NCBI GenBank assembly: GCA_001485605.1 | Contig: FAON01000006.1 | Span: forward strand, 1 to 53,097 | Direction: 5' to 3' | Length of the DNA stretch: 53,097 bases | Origin: Candidatus Kryptobacter tengchongensis | Lineage (GTDB): Bacteria; Bacteroidota; Ignavibacteria; Kryptoniales; Kryptoniaceae | Shown: positions 18,572 to 27,823 of the stretch, piece after piece | How the letters are laid out: each line of letters begins with the position of its first letter | How positions within the stretch are numbered: the first letter of the stretch is position 1 | Position numbers and translations under genes: made by a program | Notes under the pieces: generated by a model | What the model was told of the DNA's origin: nothing | What the model saw: only the letters and a program-made list of their open reading frames with translations | The model's database searches: none

Positions 18572-19771
18572 TTAATCAATTAATGCAAGTTCCTTTCCTA
18601 CTTTTTCAAACTTCTCAAGCACGATATCAAGATGCTTATCCTCATGTGTTGCCATGAAGCTTAATCTCAGAAGTTGCATTCCTTGTGGGACCGCTGGGCT
18701 TATGACAGCATTAACAAAAACTCCATTGTCAAATAGTTTCCTCCAGAATTTAAATGTTAATAAATCATCACCAATTACAACTGGGACTATTGGTGTTTGC
18801 CCATCAAGGACATTAAAGCCAAGTTTTTTAAGCCCCCGCCTTACTTTATTTGCGTTGTAATGAAGTCGTTCTATTCGTTCTGGCTCTGCTTTTATTATTT
18901 CAAGAGCTTTCAGAACAGCTGCAACCTGCGCAGGGGTCATGCTTGCGCTAAAAATTAACGCTGGAGAGTGATGTTTAATGTAATCAATAACTGGCTTTTC
19001 CCCGGCTATGAACCCACCAAGGGATGCAAAACTTTTACTAAATGTCCCCATTATTATATCAACTTGATCATCAAGCCCAAAATGATTTGCCGTTCCCTTT
19101 CCACCTTTTCCAAGGACGCCAAGCCCATGGGCATCGTCAAGCATTATCCTTGCGTTATAAGTTCTCGCTATTCTAACAAGTTCAGGTAAGTTAACTATGT
19201 TTCCACTCATGCTGAATACACCATCGGTAACAATCAACTTCCCTGCTTCAAGGGGCAACTTTGATATCACTTCTTCAAGATGTTTCATATCATTGTGCCG
19301 ATATCTAACAAGAACATCGCTCCCCCATAAGCCTTTTGAAATCAATGTCCCCTGCACTATACTTGCGTGATTATCCTTGTCAGAGATAACATACTCGTCT
19401 TTACCTATTAGCGGGACTATTGCACCTTGATTTGTTTGAAATCCGGTGCTAAATAGAAGCGCTGCTTCCTTGCCCACAAAATCAGCAAGTTGTTCCTCAA
19501 GTTTAATGTGAATATCAAGTGTTCCATTCAAGTATCTTGAACCTGAACATCCAGTTCCATATTTTTTAATAGCTTCAATTGCTGCTTCCTTAACACGCGG
19601 GTCTGTCGTAAGACCAAGATAATTATTGGATCCAGCCATGATTATTTCCCGTCCGTCCATTTTAACAACAGGTCCATAATTTTCATAAATTGGCTGAAAA
19701 TATGGATAAAGTCCCATTGCCTTTACTTCCTCATGCCTCTTAAACGCATAACATTTGTCAAAAAGGTCCAA
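18572..19771 (-). CDS. spt: serine palmitoyltransferase-type alpha-oxoamine synthase
   Basis: This PLP enzyme of about 399 residues shows the alpha-oxoamine synthase motifs: [55 protein letters not shown], and [11 protein letters not shown] with the PLP lysine. [23 protein letters not shown] at the start and the overall sequence fit Bacteroidota serine palmitoyltransferases more closely than BioF or Kbl, so sphingolipid synthesis is likely. I set the start at TTG 19771, preceded by AGGAGG six bases upstream. An upstream ATG at 19846 would add 25 unconserved residues containing the ribosome site. BioF or Kbl function remains possible. Confidence 0.8.
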   Translation of the reverse strand: MDLFDKCYAFKRHEEVKAMGLYPYFQPIYENYGPVVKMDGREIIMAGSNNYLGLTTDPRVKEAAIEAIKKYGTGCSGSRYLNGTLDIHIKLEEQLADFVGKEAALLFSTGFQTNQGAIVPLIGKDEYVISDKDNHASIVQGTLISKGLWGSDVLVRYRHNDMKHLEEVISKLPLEAGKLIVTDGVFSMSGNIVNLPELVRIARTYNARIMLDDAHGLGVLGKGGKGTANHFGLDDQVDIIMGTFSKSFASLGGFIAGEKPVIDYIKHHSPALIFSASMTPAQVAAVLKALEIIKAEPERIERLHYNANKVRRGLKKLGFNVLDGQTPIVPVVIGDDLLTFKFWRKLFDNGVFVNAVISPAVPQGMQLLRLSFMATHEDKHLDIVLEKFEKVGKELALID

Positions 19772-19777
19772 TTTTAA

Positions 19778-19783
19778 CCTCCT
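19778..19783 (-). promoter_or_regulatory. ribosome-binding site fixing the TTG start of spt
   Basis: A perfect AGGAGG on the minus strand ends six bases before the TTG at 19771, which decides for this non-ATG start over the ATG 75 bases upstream. Confidence 0.75.
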
Positions 19784-19932
19784 ATTTAAATTTTGACTAA
19801 ACCTGTTTCTTTTAATATAAATCACGCAATTGAAAAAGTCAATCACTTTTATTGAACAGCCACAAAATTTTTGAAAATAAACTTTGAATTAATTACATTT
19901 TTAGCAAGTAAAATAAAATTAAGGATTTGAAT

Positions 19933-20538
19933 ATGTCAAAAACTTTAATTGCAGTTCTCGGCGTCGTAGGATTCTTACTTGTAGCAGCATTGCTAATTGT
20001 CGGATGGATAACCTCAACATACAATCAACTTGTTCAGCTTGATGAAATGACCAATCAAGCATGGGCACAAGTTGAAAATCAATATCAAAGAAGGTATGAT
20101 CTTATCCCAAACCTTGTTGAAACTGTAAAAGGATACGCAAAACATGAACGGGAAGTTTTCATCCAGGTAACAGAGGCGAGGGCACGCGTTGGTCAAATAA
20201 ATATAACACCGGAGGTTTTAAAAGATCCACAAGCTTTTGAAAAATTTCAGCAAGCACAGGATGCACTCGGTTCAGCTCTCTCAAGATTACTTGCTGTAGC
20301 AGAAAATTATCCCCAACTTAAAGCCAACGAAAATTTCCTTCAACTTCAGGCTCAATTAGAGGGAACTGAAAATAGAATATCAGTTGAGAGAAGAAGATAT
20401 AATGAAGTTGTGCAAAAATATAATACCTATATAAGGCGATTTCCCACGAATATAATTGCAGGGATGTTCGGTTTCAAAGAAAGACCTTACTTTAAAGCAG
20501 CTGAACAAGCTCAACAAGCACCCAAAGTTCAATTTTAA
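19933..20538 (+). CDS. lemA: LemA family protein
   Basis: This protein of about 201 residues has one N-terminal membrane segment (residues about 5-28). The LemA helical bundle follows: NQLVQLDEMTNQAWAQVENQYQRRYDLIPNLVETVKGYA, then a conserved LKANENFLQLQ-x-LEGTENRI-x-x-RRRYNE-x-V motif. LemA proteins are anchored to the inner membrane with their N-terminus outside; their exact role is unsettled. The ATG at 19933 is preferred; a TTG two codons earlier is open. The TolB-like gene follows 21 bases later and is probably co-transcribed. The usual LemA partner with a TPM domain is not present here. Confidence 0.9.
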   Translation: MSKTLIAVLGVVGFLLVAALLIVGWITSTYNQLVQLDEMTNQAWAQVENQYQRRYDLIPNLVETVKGYAKHEREVFIQVTEARARVGQINITPEVLKDPQAFEKFQQAQDALGSALSRLLAVAENYPQLKANENFLQLQAQLEGTENRISVERRRYNEVVQKYNTYIRRFPTNIIAGMFGFKERPYFKAAEQAQQAPKVQF

Positions 20539-20559
20539 AAATAAACTTGAAAACCTAAT

Positions 20560-21618
20560 ATGAAAAAAGATGCCTTCGTTAAGCTTTTTAACTTTTTTAT
20601 CTTTGTAGTGATTTCATTCCTATTTTTTTCATTTACTCCACAAGAAGAACCATTGAAACATCCACTTGAAAAACATCTGAAAAACATTCGCCAGCTTACA
20701 TTTGGAGGAGAAAATGCGGAGGCCTATTTCTCATTTGACGAAACTAAACTGATTTTTCAATCCACCCGAGATAGTTTTGAATGTGATCAAATTTTCATTA
20801 TGAACATAGATGGGAGCAACCTGCGACTCGTCAGCACGGGAAAAGGAAAAACAACATGCTCTTATTTTTTACCAGGTGATACTGAAATAATTTACTCATC
20901 AACACACCACATAAGCGAAAAATGCCCCCCAAAACCTGATTACTCAAAGGGTTATGTATGGGCTCTTGATAACTATGATATATTCAAGGCAAAAGCTGAT
21001 GGTTCAAATTTAAGACAATTGACAAACACACCAGGATATGATGCCGAAGCAACTGTCTCGCCAAAAGGAGATAAAATTGTTTTTACCTCTATAAGAGACG
21101 GAGATCTTGAAATTTACACGATGGATCTTGATGGGAAAAATGTTAAACGACTTACATATGAAAAGGGTTATGACGGAGGACCGTTTTTCTCATGGGACGG
21201 TAAAAAAATTTGCTATCGTGCATATCACCCGAAAGATTCAGCAGAGATTGTAGAATATGAACAACTTTTAAAAGATGGATACATAAAGCCGATGAAATTG
21301 CAAATCTTTGTGATGGATGCGGATGGGAAAAATAAAAAACAGATAACAAATAATAATGCAGCAAATTTTGCTCCTTTCTTTCATCCAGATGGCAAAAGGA
21401 TAATTTTCTCGTCAAATATGCATGACCCTAAGGGAAGGGATTTTGATCTTTACATAGTAAACATTGAAACAGGCGAGATTGAAAGAGTGACTTATTTCCC
21501 AGATTTTGATGGTTTTCCGATGTTCACTCATGATGGTAAAAAAATTGTTTGGGCTTCAAACAGAAATAGCAAAAAACGAGGCGAAACAAACATATTTATC
21601 GCTGACTGGGTTGATTGA
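20560..21618 (+). CDS. TolB-like beta-propeller (PD40 repeats) secreted protein
   Basis: The 352-residue protein has an N-terminal hydrophobic export segment (residues about 9-26). At least six PD40/WD-like repeats follow, with the recurring pattern F-SFDETKLIFQSTRD, DIFKAKADGSNLRQLT, TVSPKGDKIVFTSIRDGDLEIYTMDLDGKNVKRLT, FHPDGKRIIFSSN and FTHDGKKIVWASNRN. These resemble the TolB six-bladed propeller, but it lacks the TolB N-terminal domain, so it is a TolB-like periplasmic or surface binding protein, not TolB itself. It follows lemA by 21 bases and overlaps the next gene by 8. Confidence 0.78.
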   Translation: MKKDAFVKLFNFFIFVVISFLFFSFTPQEEPLKHPLEKHLKNIRQLTFGGENAEAYFSFDETKLIFQSTRDSFECDQIFIMNIDGSNLRLVSTGKGKTTCSYFLPGDTEIIYSSTHHISEKCPPKPDYSKGYVWALDNYDIFKAKADGSNLRQLTNTPGYDAEATVSPKGDKIVFTSIRDGDLEIYTMDLDGKNVKRLTYEKGYDGGPFFSWDGKKICYRAYHPKDSAEIVEYEQLLKDGYIKPMKLQIFVMDADGKNKKQITNNNAANFAPFFHPDGKRIIFSSNMHDPKGRDFDLYIVNIETGEIERVTYFPDFDGFPMFTHDGKKIVWASNRNSKKRGETNIFIADWVD

Positions 21619-22012
21619 GCAAAAACTTAAAGAGATAGAGGAAATCTTTGAGGAAATAATATCTGGAAAATTTAACATTTTAAAAGTTGAACTGTTTTAT
21701 GATGATTTTGATTTGAGCGATATGTTTATAAAAAAACTTGAAGAGTCAAATTTCACTGCTAAAAAAGTTAAAGATGTAGAAGTTGAGCCGGGATTTCGTG
21801 TCCCGGCTTTCTATTTAAAAAACCGTGAAGCAATTTTTGGCTGGGTCTTTTGGGAAATTTTTACAGAAACTAAAAAGCGTAAACTTTTTGGCTCAGCTTT
21901 GAAAAATCAGCGCGGGGATTGGGAAATTCAAATAACCGAAGATAGAGATGAGATTATTTATGTGAATGAATCAAACAAAATTGAAATTGACCTCTCAACA
22001 ATGGCGTGGTAA
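21611..22012 (+). CDS. hypothetical protein, about 133 aa, overlapping the TolB-like gene
   Basis: I do not recognise this protein. The frame is open further upstream inside the propeller gene, but the likely start is TTG at 21611, where TTGATTGA overlaps the upstream stop. The product is acidic, beginning LIEQKLKEIEEIFEEIISGKFNILKVE and containing EVEPGFRVPAFYLKNREAIFGWVFWEIF with two aromatic clusters. It has no signal peptide or known motif. It ends one base before the stop of the convergent atpG. Its place as third gene after lemA suggests co-expression. Confidence 0.5.
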   Translation: MIEQKLKEIEEIFEEIISGKFNILKVELFYDDFDLSDMFIKKLEESNFTAKKVKDVEVEPGFRVPAFYLKNREAIFGWVFWEIFTETKKRKLFGSALKNQRGDWEIQITEDRDEIIYVNESNKIEIDLSTMAW

Positions 22013-22930
22013 TTATGCAATCTCAGCCTTTCTCAATGCCTCCGCACCGCTTGCAATTTCAAGCATTTCTTTAGTTATCATCGCCTGACGCGTCTTATTG
22101 AAAAGAAGTTGCAAATCTTTAAGAAGCTCGTTTGCGTTTTCCGTCGCATTATCCATTGCGGTCATTCGCGCTGCTTGCTCTGCTGCGTTTGACTCAAGCA
22201 GAATTCTTAAAATATGCGTCTCAAGATACTTAGGCAGCAAACTTTTCAAAATGTCTTGAGCATCTGGCTCGTAAATATATTCAACAAGTGGAACCTTAAT
22301 ACCCTTTGATGGTTTTACAATTTCAAATTTAGGGACTATCGGCAAAAACTGCTCAACAACTATTCTCTGTTGAACTATTGATTTGAATTCGTTGTAAATT
22401 ATCTCAACTTTATCAAATTCATCATTCAAAAATCCCTCAACAATTCTTCCCATTATCTTTTCAACCCAGACATATTCAATTGTTTTTCTGAAAAGCCCTG
22501 TAAAACTATCAATCACCTCAAAATTTCTCCTATGCCTGCTAAAATAATCAAAACCCTTCTTACCCACACAGATCAGCTTAACTTTTCCACCCTGCGGAAG
22601 TTCATTCTGTCTTTCCTCTATCAGGGACAAAGCTTTTCTGATTATGTTCGTATTAAATGAACCACACAGACCTCTATCAGCAGTTACAACAACAAGTGCG
22701 ATGTTCTTAACTTCTCTTTCTTTTAAAAGAGGTTCATCAAAGCCACTTTCAAAAGTAGATATAAAACGTTGTATCAACTCTTCAATCTTCCTGGCATAAG
22801 GTCTTGCAGATATGATTTTATCCTGAGCTCTCCTTAGCCTTGCTGCTGCAACCATCTTCATAGCCTTAGTGATCTTCTGAATGCTTCTTACAGCGTTGAT
22901 TCGTCTTCTGATGTCTCTTAAAGCAGGCAT
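22013..22930 (-). CDS. atpG: F-type ATP synthase gamma subunit
   Basis: This 305-residue protein starts with PALRDIRRRINAVRSIQKITKAMKMVAAARLRRAQ and ends with NAAEQAARMTAMDNATENANELL plus the long C-terminal helix region. These are the two coiled-coil termini of gamma that form the rotor axle inside the alpha3-beta3 head. The length is slightly above the usual 285-290 because of loops near residues 190-230. It ends the ATPase operon in this window. The beta and epsilon genes are not next to it, as often seen in Bacteroidota/Chlorobiota, where they sit in a separate unit. Confidence 0.95.
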   Translation of the reverse strand: MPALRDIRRRINAVRSIQKITKAMKMVAAARLRRAQDKIISARPYARKIEELIQRFISTFESGFDEPLLKEREVKNIALVVVTADRGLCGSFNTNIIRKALSLIEERQNELPQGGKVKLICVGKKGFDYFSRHRRNFEVIDSFTGLFRKTIEYVWVEKIMGRIVEGFLNDEFDKVEIIYNEFKSIVQQRIVVEQFLPIVPKFEIVKPSKGIKVPLVEYIYEPDAQDILKSLLPKYLETHILRILLESNAAEQAARMTAMDNATENANELLKDLQLLFNKTRQAMITKEMLEIASGAEALRKAEIA

Positions 22931-22972
22931 TCAAAATTTTGAATTTATTTTTTAACAAGGTATAAGCCACAA

Positions 22973-22997
22973 CCCCTTCCGCTTTTCACGGAAGGGG
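22973..22997 (-). other. stem-loop between atpA and atpG
   Basis: CCCCTTCCG (22973-22981) and CGGAAGGGG (22989-22997) form a perfect 9-bp stem with a 7-base loop in the 83-base gap between atpA and atpG. The minus-strand transcript has no immediate T-run after it, so it is more likely an mRNA processing or stability element, or a leaky terminator tuning gamma levels. Confidence 0.55.
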
Positions 22998-23013
22998 CAT
23001 AATTTATCGCATA

Positions 23014-24570
23014 TTACAATGTTGCTTTAAATGATGAGATAAAGTCCTTCAAAATTGAATGAAGATTTTGAATTGTTTCTTCGTCAAGGTCTTTCGTCTC
23101 AGCAATTCTATCAAGGATGTCCTTATGTCTTGCTCTCATGAAAGCAAGAAATTCACTTTCAAATCTTCTAACAGCTTCAACTGGCAATTCATCCAGATAC
23201 CCTTGCGTTCCCGCAAAGATTAAAACAACCTGCTCTTCAACTGGCATAGGCTGATATTGATCCTGCTTCAACAATTCAACGAGACGTTGTCCCCTTCTCA
23301 ATTGTGCCTGTGTCGCTTTATCAAGGTCTGAAGCAAATTTTGCAAACGCTTCAAGTTCTCTATACTGTGCAAGCTCAAGGCGTAATCTTCCTGCAACCTT
23401 TTTCATCGCCTTTATCTGAGCATTTCCTCCAACTCGTGAAACCGAAATACCAACATTTATAGCGGGTCTAACACCAGCATTGAAAAGCCCGGGTTCAAGA
23501 TAAATCTGCCCATCCGTAATTGAAATAACATTCGTCGGGATATAAGCTGCAACATCACCCGCCTGAGTTTCAATTATCGGAAGAGCTGTCAAACTTCCAC
23601 CGCCAAGTTCATCGCTTAACTTTGAAGCTCTCTCAAGGAGTCGCGAATGGAGATAAAATATATCTCCAGGGTAAGCTTCTCTACCTGGGGGACGCCTCAA
23701 AAGAAGTGAAACCTGCCTATAAGCCCATGCATGCTTGCTCAAATCATCATAAACAACAAGGGCATGTCTTCCAGAATCCCTGAAATACTCACCCATCGTG
23801 CATCCAGCATAAGGAGCTATATACTGAAGCGGTGCTGGATCACTTGCAGAGGCAACTACCACGATTGTATAATCCATTGCTCCTTCCTCTTCAAGCTTTG
23901 CTACAACCTGCGCCACAGTTGACATTTTTTGACCGATCGCAACATAAATACAATAAACTGGCTTTATCCCCAATTGCTTCGCTCTCTCAGTATGAGTAAA
24001 TCTCTGGTTTATTATTGTATCAATCGCTATAGCTGTCTTACCAGTTTGCCTGTCCCCAATTATCAATTCCCTTTGTCCACGACCTATTGGAATCATAGCA
24101 TCAATTGCCTTTATACCCGTTTGCAATGGTTCCTTCACAGGCTGACGATAAATAACGCCCAAAGCCTTTCGCTCTATTGGCATATATTTCTCAAACTCCA
24201 CAGGTCCTTTATCGTCAAGGGGTTGCCCAAGTGGATTTATCACCCTGCCAAGAAGTTTTTCACCGACGGGGACCGATAAAACTCTCCCAGTTCTGCGAAC
24301 TATATCTCCCTCCTTAACAAGTGTATCCTCACCGAAAAGAATACATCCAACATTATCCTCTTCAAGGTTCATTGCAACCCCCATAACTCCATTTGGGAAT
24401 TCAAGAAGTTCGCTCATCATCACTTTTGATAGCCCATAAACACGTGCGATCCCATCTCCAACCTGAAGAACTGTTCCGACATCATAAACATCAACTTCTT
24501 TTTCAAATCCTGTTAACTGCTTTCTCAATATTGAAGATATTTCATCAGGTCTAATTTCAAGCGTTGCCAT
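23014..24570 (-). CDS. atpA: F-type ATP synthase alpha subunit
   Basis: This 518-residue protein carries the alpha-subunit landmarks: a Walker A-like GDRQTGKT at 172-179, [30 protein letters not shown], the [26 protein letters not shown] block and the [18 protein letters not shown] motif, whose arginine contacts the nucleotide in beta. Length and order are canonical. It follows atpH by 24 bases. Base composition is somewhat more GC-rich than most genes here, as expected for a conserved, strongly expressed gene. Confidence 0.97.
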   Translation of the reverse strand: MATLEIRPDEISSILRKQLTGFEKEVDVYDVGTVLQVGDGIARVYGLSKVMMSELLEFPNGVMGVAMNLEEDNVGCILFGEDTLVKEGDIVRRTGRVLSVPVGEKLLGRVINPLGQPLDDKGPVEFEKYMPIERKALGVIYRQPVKEPLQTGIKAIDAMIPIGRGQRELIIGDRQTGKTAIAIDTIINQRFTHTERAKQLGIKPVYCIYVAIGQKMSTVAQVVAKLEEEGAMDYTIVVVASASDPAPLQYIAPYAGCTMGEYFRDSGRHALVVYDDLSKHAWAYRQVSLLLRRPPGREAYPGDIFYLHSRLLERASKLSDELGGGSLTALPIIETQAGDVAAYIPTNVISITDGQIYLEPGLFNAGVRPAINVGISVSRVGGNAQIKAMKKVAGRLRLELAQYRELEAFAKFASDLDKATQAQLRRGQRLVELLKQDQYQPMPVEEQVVLIFAGTQGYLDELPVEAVRRFESEFLAFMRARHKDILDRIAETKDLDEETIQNLHSILKDFISSFKATL

Positions 24571-24594
24571 AATTTTTCACCTTTATTTTTCTTT

Positions 24595-25143
24595 TTAACT
24601 TCCGTAAATCAATTGTTCGCGCAAAAGCTGAACTTTCCTTCTTATGCTCGCATCATAAACAGTATCTCCAATCCTTATCACAATTCCTCCAATTATTGAG
24701 GGGTCAACTTTGTAAATTGCTTTAACTTTCTTCGCTCCAGTTAATTCAAGAATTTTTCTCTCCACCTTCTTTTTCTCACTTTCGCTAATCTCAACTGCGG
24801 TCAACACCTCAGCGGTCACAATTCCCATTTTCTCATCATAAAGTTCCTGATACATCTTTACAATGTCATGAAGCAAATTTTCTCGTTTTTTCTCAATCAA
24901 AAGAAGCATAAATTTCAATGTAACAGGGTCAACACGACTATCCGTAAAAATCTCCTGAATTATTTCTTTCTTTTTATCCTCTTTGATTATTGGACTTTTT
25001 AAAAAAAGCTGAATCTCACGCGAACTTCTTATCACAGAATCTATCAGCTGGACATCATGAGTTATCCTGTCAAGTTTTTCAAGTTCCTCAGCAATCTCTA
25101 TCAAAGCTTTTGCGTATCTTTTTGCTACCCTTAAATTTGGCAT
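24595..25143 (-). CDS. atpH: F-type ATP synthase delta subunit
   Basis: This 182-residue protein starts VAKRYAKALIEIAEEL and has the C-terminal IIGGIVIRIGDTVYDASIRRKVQLLREQL signature of the delta/OSCP family. Delta links the top of the F1 head to the b-subunit stalk. It lies 9 bases after atpF and 24 before atpA within the operon. Nothing unusual is seen. Confidence 0.95.
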   Translation of the reverse strand: MPNLRVAKRYAKALIEIAEELEKLDRITHDVQLIDSVIRSSREIQLFLKSPIIKEDKKKEIIQEIFTDSRVDPVTLKFMLLLIEKKRENLLHDIVKMYQELYDEKMGIVTAEVLTAVEISESEKKKVERKILELTGAKKVKAIYKVDPSIIGGIVIRIGDTVYDASIRRKVQLLREQLIYGS

Positions 25144-25152
25144 TTTTCAATC

Positions 25153-25647
25153 TCACGCTCTTTTTTCAGATGAAATCTCTTGAAGATATTTTTCAACAAG
25201 TTTTTTATGTTTCTGTTCATTCAATACTTCTCCAATCAATTTTGATGCCACTTGAATTGCAAGGTCAGCCACCTGAGCTCTTAATTGAAGCATTGCTTGC
25301 TCACGATGTCTTTCAATTTCCTCTTTTGCCCGTTCAATCATAACATCTGCTTCTTTCCTTGCACGTTCAAGTATTTCAGCACGTATCCTTTCGGCAGTTT
25401 CCCTGCCTTCACGAATTATTTTCTGCACCTCTTCCTCAGCACGAGCAAGGTTGCGTTTGTTTTCTTCCATCAATTTTTCAGCTTCCTCCCGAGCTCTTTG
25501 AGCATCTTCAAGCGCCTTTCTTATGCTTTCCTCTCTCCTTGTCAACGCATCAACTATTGGCTTCCACGCAACTTTCTTCAAAATAGCAACAAGTATCAAA
25601 AATGTAATTATAGTCCATATTGCAACACCAGGATTTATCTCAAGCAT
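25153..25647 (-). CDS. atpF: F-type ATP synthase b subunit
   Basis: This 164-residue protein has one N-terminal membrane helix (IWTIITFLILVAILKKVAWKP, residues about 10-30). A long charged coiled coil rich in Glu, Arg, Lys and Ala follows to residue 140, typical of the peripheral-stalk b subunit. A single b gene implies a homodimeric stalk. It is spaced 14 bases after atpE and 9 before atpH. Confidence 0.95.
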   Translation of the reverse strand: MLEINPGVAIWTIITFLILVAILKKVAWKPIVDALTRREESIRKALEDAQRAREEAEKLMEENKRNLARAEEEVQKIIREGRETAERIRAEILERARKEADVMIERAKEEIERHREQAMLQLRAQVADLAIQVASKLIGEVLNEQKHKKLVEKYLQEISSEKRA

Positions 25648-25661
25648 CTTTTAAATAATTT

Positions 25662-25883
25662 TTATTTTAACGCAAGAATAATGCAAATAACTTCTGCAAA
25701 GAGCGTAACGCCTTCAATTAAAGCTGCCGAAATTATCATTGATGTCCTAACCTCACCTGCAACCTCTGGCTGACGACCGCTTGCCTCCATTGTAGCAGCA
25801 GCAAGCTTGCTTATCCCGTATGCTGCGCCAATTACCGATAAAGCTGCGCCAAAGCCACCAGCAAGGTGTGCTAATTCTGGCAT
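25662..25883 (-). CDS. atpE: F-type ATP synthase c subunit
   Basis: This 73-residue two-helix hairpin protein has the polar loop ASGRQPEVAGEV and the ion-carrying glutamate in ISAALIEGVTLFAEVI of helix 2. The glutamate is followed by glycine, and helix 1 lacks the glutamine usually found in sodium-binding rings, so proton coupling is the simpler reading. The gene lies between atpB and atpF with a TCC-rich ribosome site. The size is typical. Confidence 0.95.
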   Translation of the reverse strand: MPELAHLAGGFGAALSVIGAAYGISKLAAATMEASGRQPEVAGEVRTSMIISAALIEGVTLFAEVICIILALK

Positions 25884-25913
25884 ATTTTCCTCCTTTTGTT
25901 TTTATTTTTGTTT

Positions 25914-26786
25914 TTAATGTTGATGTATTGAAAGACCCACAAATAATGCAGTAAGCATTGTGAATATATACGCCTGAATGAAAGCAACAAGTATCTCAAG
26001 AAGATTTATAAAAATTGCAAAGGCAATTGAAATTGGAGCTACAAGAACACTCTTGAAAACAAATATCAAACCAATCAGAGATAAAATCACAATATGTCCA
26101 GCGGTCATGTTTGCAAACAAACGAACAGTCAAAGCAAATGCTTTTGCAAAAAGCCCAAGAAACTCAACTATGAACATAACTGGTGCAACAAACGCTGGAA
26201 CACCGTGTGGGACAAGCCCTCTATAATACCCAATTAAACCATGCTTCTTTATCCCAGCAAGCTGAATCAAAATAAACGATAAAAACGCAAGCCCTCCCGT
26301 AACTGCAAGATTTCCCGTAGCTGTTGCCCCATAAGGAATTAAACCGAAAAGATTACACAAAAGAATGAAAAAGAAAAGCGTTAAGAAATAATGAAGGTAT
26401 TTTAAGCCCTCCTTACCAATCACAGATAAAACTATTTCATCCCGAATGAAAACAACAAAAACCTCAACAAGATTTGCAATCCCATGTGGGACAACACTTC
26501 TCTTATAACTTCTCGCAACAAGCGAAAGAACCACAATCAAAATAATTGAAACAAGCCACATAAAGAAAACATGTTTCGTAATTGAAAGGTCTATTTCTAT
26601 CCCCGCAACATTAATCGTTGGAAATTGCGGAAGAGTTATATGTCCAAATGGTTCAAGGTCAATTGTCCTTGAGTCAGATATGTGATGAAGCATCCAGTTA
26701 GAACTTTCCTCACTGCCATGAGAGGCGTTAGGATGTTTTAGAGTATCAGCTACAGCGACCAGATGACTTAACCACACCTGTGTCAA
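25914..26786 (-). CDS. atpB: F-type ATP synthase a subunit
   Basis: This 290-residue membrane protein has five or six helices. It carries the key LTVRLFANMTAGHIV segment, whose arginine drives proton release from the c ring, and a conserved C-terminal helix region with LLEILVAFIQAYIFTML. The long hydrophilic N-terminus (residues 1-75, with HPNASHGSEES) is typical of Bacteroidota-type a subunits. It overlaps the preceding atpI-like gene by four bases (ATGA), so translation is coupled. Confidence 0.95.
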   Translation of the reverse strand: MTQVWLSHLVAVADTLKHPNASHGSEESSNWMLHHISDSRTIDLEPFGHITLPQFPTINVAGIEIDLSITKHVFFMWLVSIILIVVLSLVARSYKRSVVPHGIANLVEVFVVFIRDEIVLSVIGKEGLKYLHYFLTLFFFILLCNLFGLIPYGATATGNLAVTGGLAFLSFILIQLAGIKKHGLIGYYRGLVPHGVPAFVAPVMFIVEFLGLFAKAFALTVRLFANMTAGHIVILSLIGLIFVFKSVLVAPISIAFAIFINLLEILVAFIQAYIFTMLTALFVGLSIHQH

Positions 26787-27172
26787 AACTCCTTTTTTGT
26801 TGTCAATTTACTTAAGTAGAAAATTTCAACGCCAAGAAAGATAAAGTAAAATAAAAGCAAAGACATAACAAGACCATAGATTTCAAAGTTTAAAACCTCA
26901 AGCATAAGCAAAATTAAACCAGCGATTGCAAATAACCTTATTCCCATACTACCAAATGTCAGCTTCAAAAATTCCTTGTCTGGCTTAGCTATACCTTGCT
27001 TTAGAACAAAAATTCCGATAACTGAATTTACAAAACTTATCAAAGAACCAACGATAAATGACCTTATAAATTCACCAGATGCAAATTTAATAAGTGGATA
27101 AGAAATTAACAACCACACAAGGACAGTAGCAATCAAGATATTTTTTAAAAACTTTTTAACATCAATTCTCAT
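26783..27172 (-). CDS. ATP synthase-associated membrane protein (AtpI/UncI-like)
   Basis: This protein of about 129 residues has four hydrophobic segments and sits between atpZ and atpB. This is the position held by AtpI-like proteins, which help assemble the c ring. It has little distinctive sequence, so the call relies on topology and place. The preferred start is the ATG at 27172 (MRIDVKKFLK), overlapping the end of atpZ by 11 bases. A start at 27202 would add ten Lys/Arg-rich residues. Confidence 0.65.
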   Translation of the reverse strand: MRIDVKKFLKNILIATVLVWLLISYPLIKFASGEFIRSFIVGSLISFVNSVIGIFVLKQGIAKPDKEFLKLTFGSMGIRLFAIAGLILLMLEVLNFEIYGLVMSLLLFYFIFLGVEIFYLSKLTTKKEF

Positions 27173-27428
27173 CTCGTTTCTCTTTCTTTTTTCCAAGTTC
27201 AATTACCGCTTTTATAAAGTTATACATCCCTACAGCTATTCCAAGCATTGCTCCCACGACCATCCACAATGGCGATGTCCCATAATGTTCGTCAATCAAT
27301 TTTCCAATAAACCAAAATATAACCACTGTTACCGCAAGCTGTAAACCAAGTCCGCTATACGGCGCTATCTCTTTTATCGCACGACCAATGCTCTGAAACG
27401 CCTTTTCCCTTTTTTCTTCATCCAACAT
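27162..27428 (-). CDS. atpZ: AtpZ/AtpI-family F0F1-ATPase accessory subunit
   Basis: This 88-residue protein has two membrane helices (about 26-46 and 55-73). It carries the family pattern GLGLQLAVTVVIFWFIGKLIDEHYGTSPLWMVVGAMLGIAVGMYN, seen in small AtpZ-type proteins at the head of ATPase operons. These are proposed to help assemble the enzyme or move Mg/Ca ions. Its first codon directly follows the bactofilin stop, linking the cytoskeletal pair to the ATPase operon. Confidence 0.8.
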   Translation of the reverse strand: MLDEEKREKAFQSIGRAIKEIAPYSGLGLQLAVTVVIFWFIGKLIDEHYGTSPLWMVVGAMLGIAVGMYNFIKAVIELGKKKEKRDEN

Positions 27429-27809
27429 TTAAGAAGTTCTATTAACTGTTGAGGCGCTTGTCATCACACATTTACCATCAAAAATCGCTCCCTCATCAAC
27501 CACAAGCTTTGATGCCTTAACATCTCCCTTGATAACTGCCTTGCTTTCAAAAACAAGCTTTTCAGCAACAACAATTGTCCCGTTAACCTTCCCGCCTATG
27601 ATGACATTTTTGGCTTCAATATCCCCATGAACTTCTCCAGTTGTTCCAATCGTCAAGTTTCCATTAACATGGACATTTCCAATTACCCTTCCATCAATCC
27701 TCATGCTTCCCTGACTTACAATCTTACCTTCAATTACTGTTCCATTCGCAATGATATTAATTTCAACATTTGAACTTTTTCCTTCCCTATTTCCACCGAT
27801 TAAAGCCAT
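27429..27809 (-). CDS. bactofilin (polymer-forming cytoskeletal protein)
   Basis: This 126-residue protein shows the repeating beta-helix pattern of bactofilins: ANGTVIEGKIVSQGSMRIDGRVIGNVHVNGNLTIGTTGEVHGDIEAKNVIIGGKVNG and so on, with turns every six or seven residues. Short unstructured tails flank the core. Bactofilins form non-polar filaments at the membrane. It is 14 bases after an M23 peptidase gene, a pairing known from cell-shape systems (for example Helicobacter CcmA with Csd1), so it probably places the peptidase. Confidence 0.92.
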   Translation of the reverse strand: MALIGGNREGKSSNVEINIIANGTVIEGKIVSQGSMRIDGRVIGNVHVNGNLTIGTTGEVHGDIEAKNVIIGGKVNGTIVVAEKLVFESKAVIKGDVKASKLVVDEGAIFDGKCVMTSASTVNRTS

Positions 27810-27823
27810 TCAATTTTACCCAA

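Noticed and set aside
20560-21618. True TolB of the Tol-Pal system
   Set aside because: The propeller repeats fit, but the TolB N-terminal domain and neighbouring tolA/pal genes are missing.
23731-24279. Plus-strand open frames inside atpA
   Set aside because: They lie wholly inside a conserved gene and show no recognisable protein features.
25662-25883. Sodium-coupled ATP synthase
   Set aside because: The c subunit has Gly after the key Glu and no matching Gln in helix 1, which argues against a sodium site.
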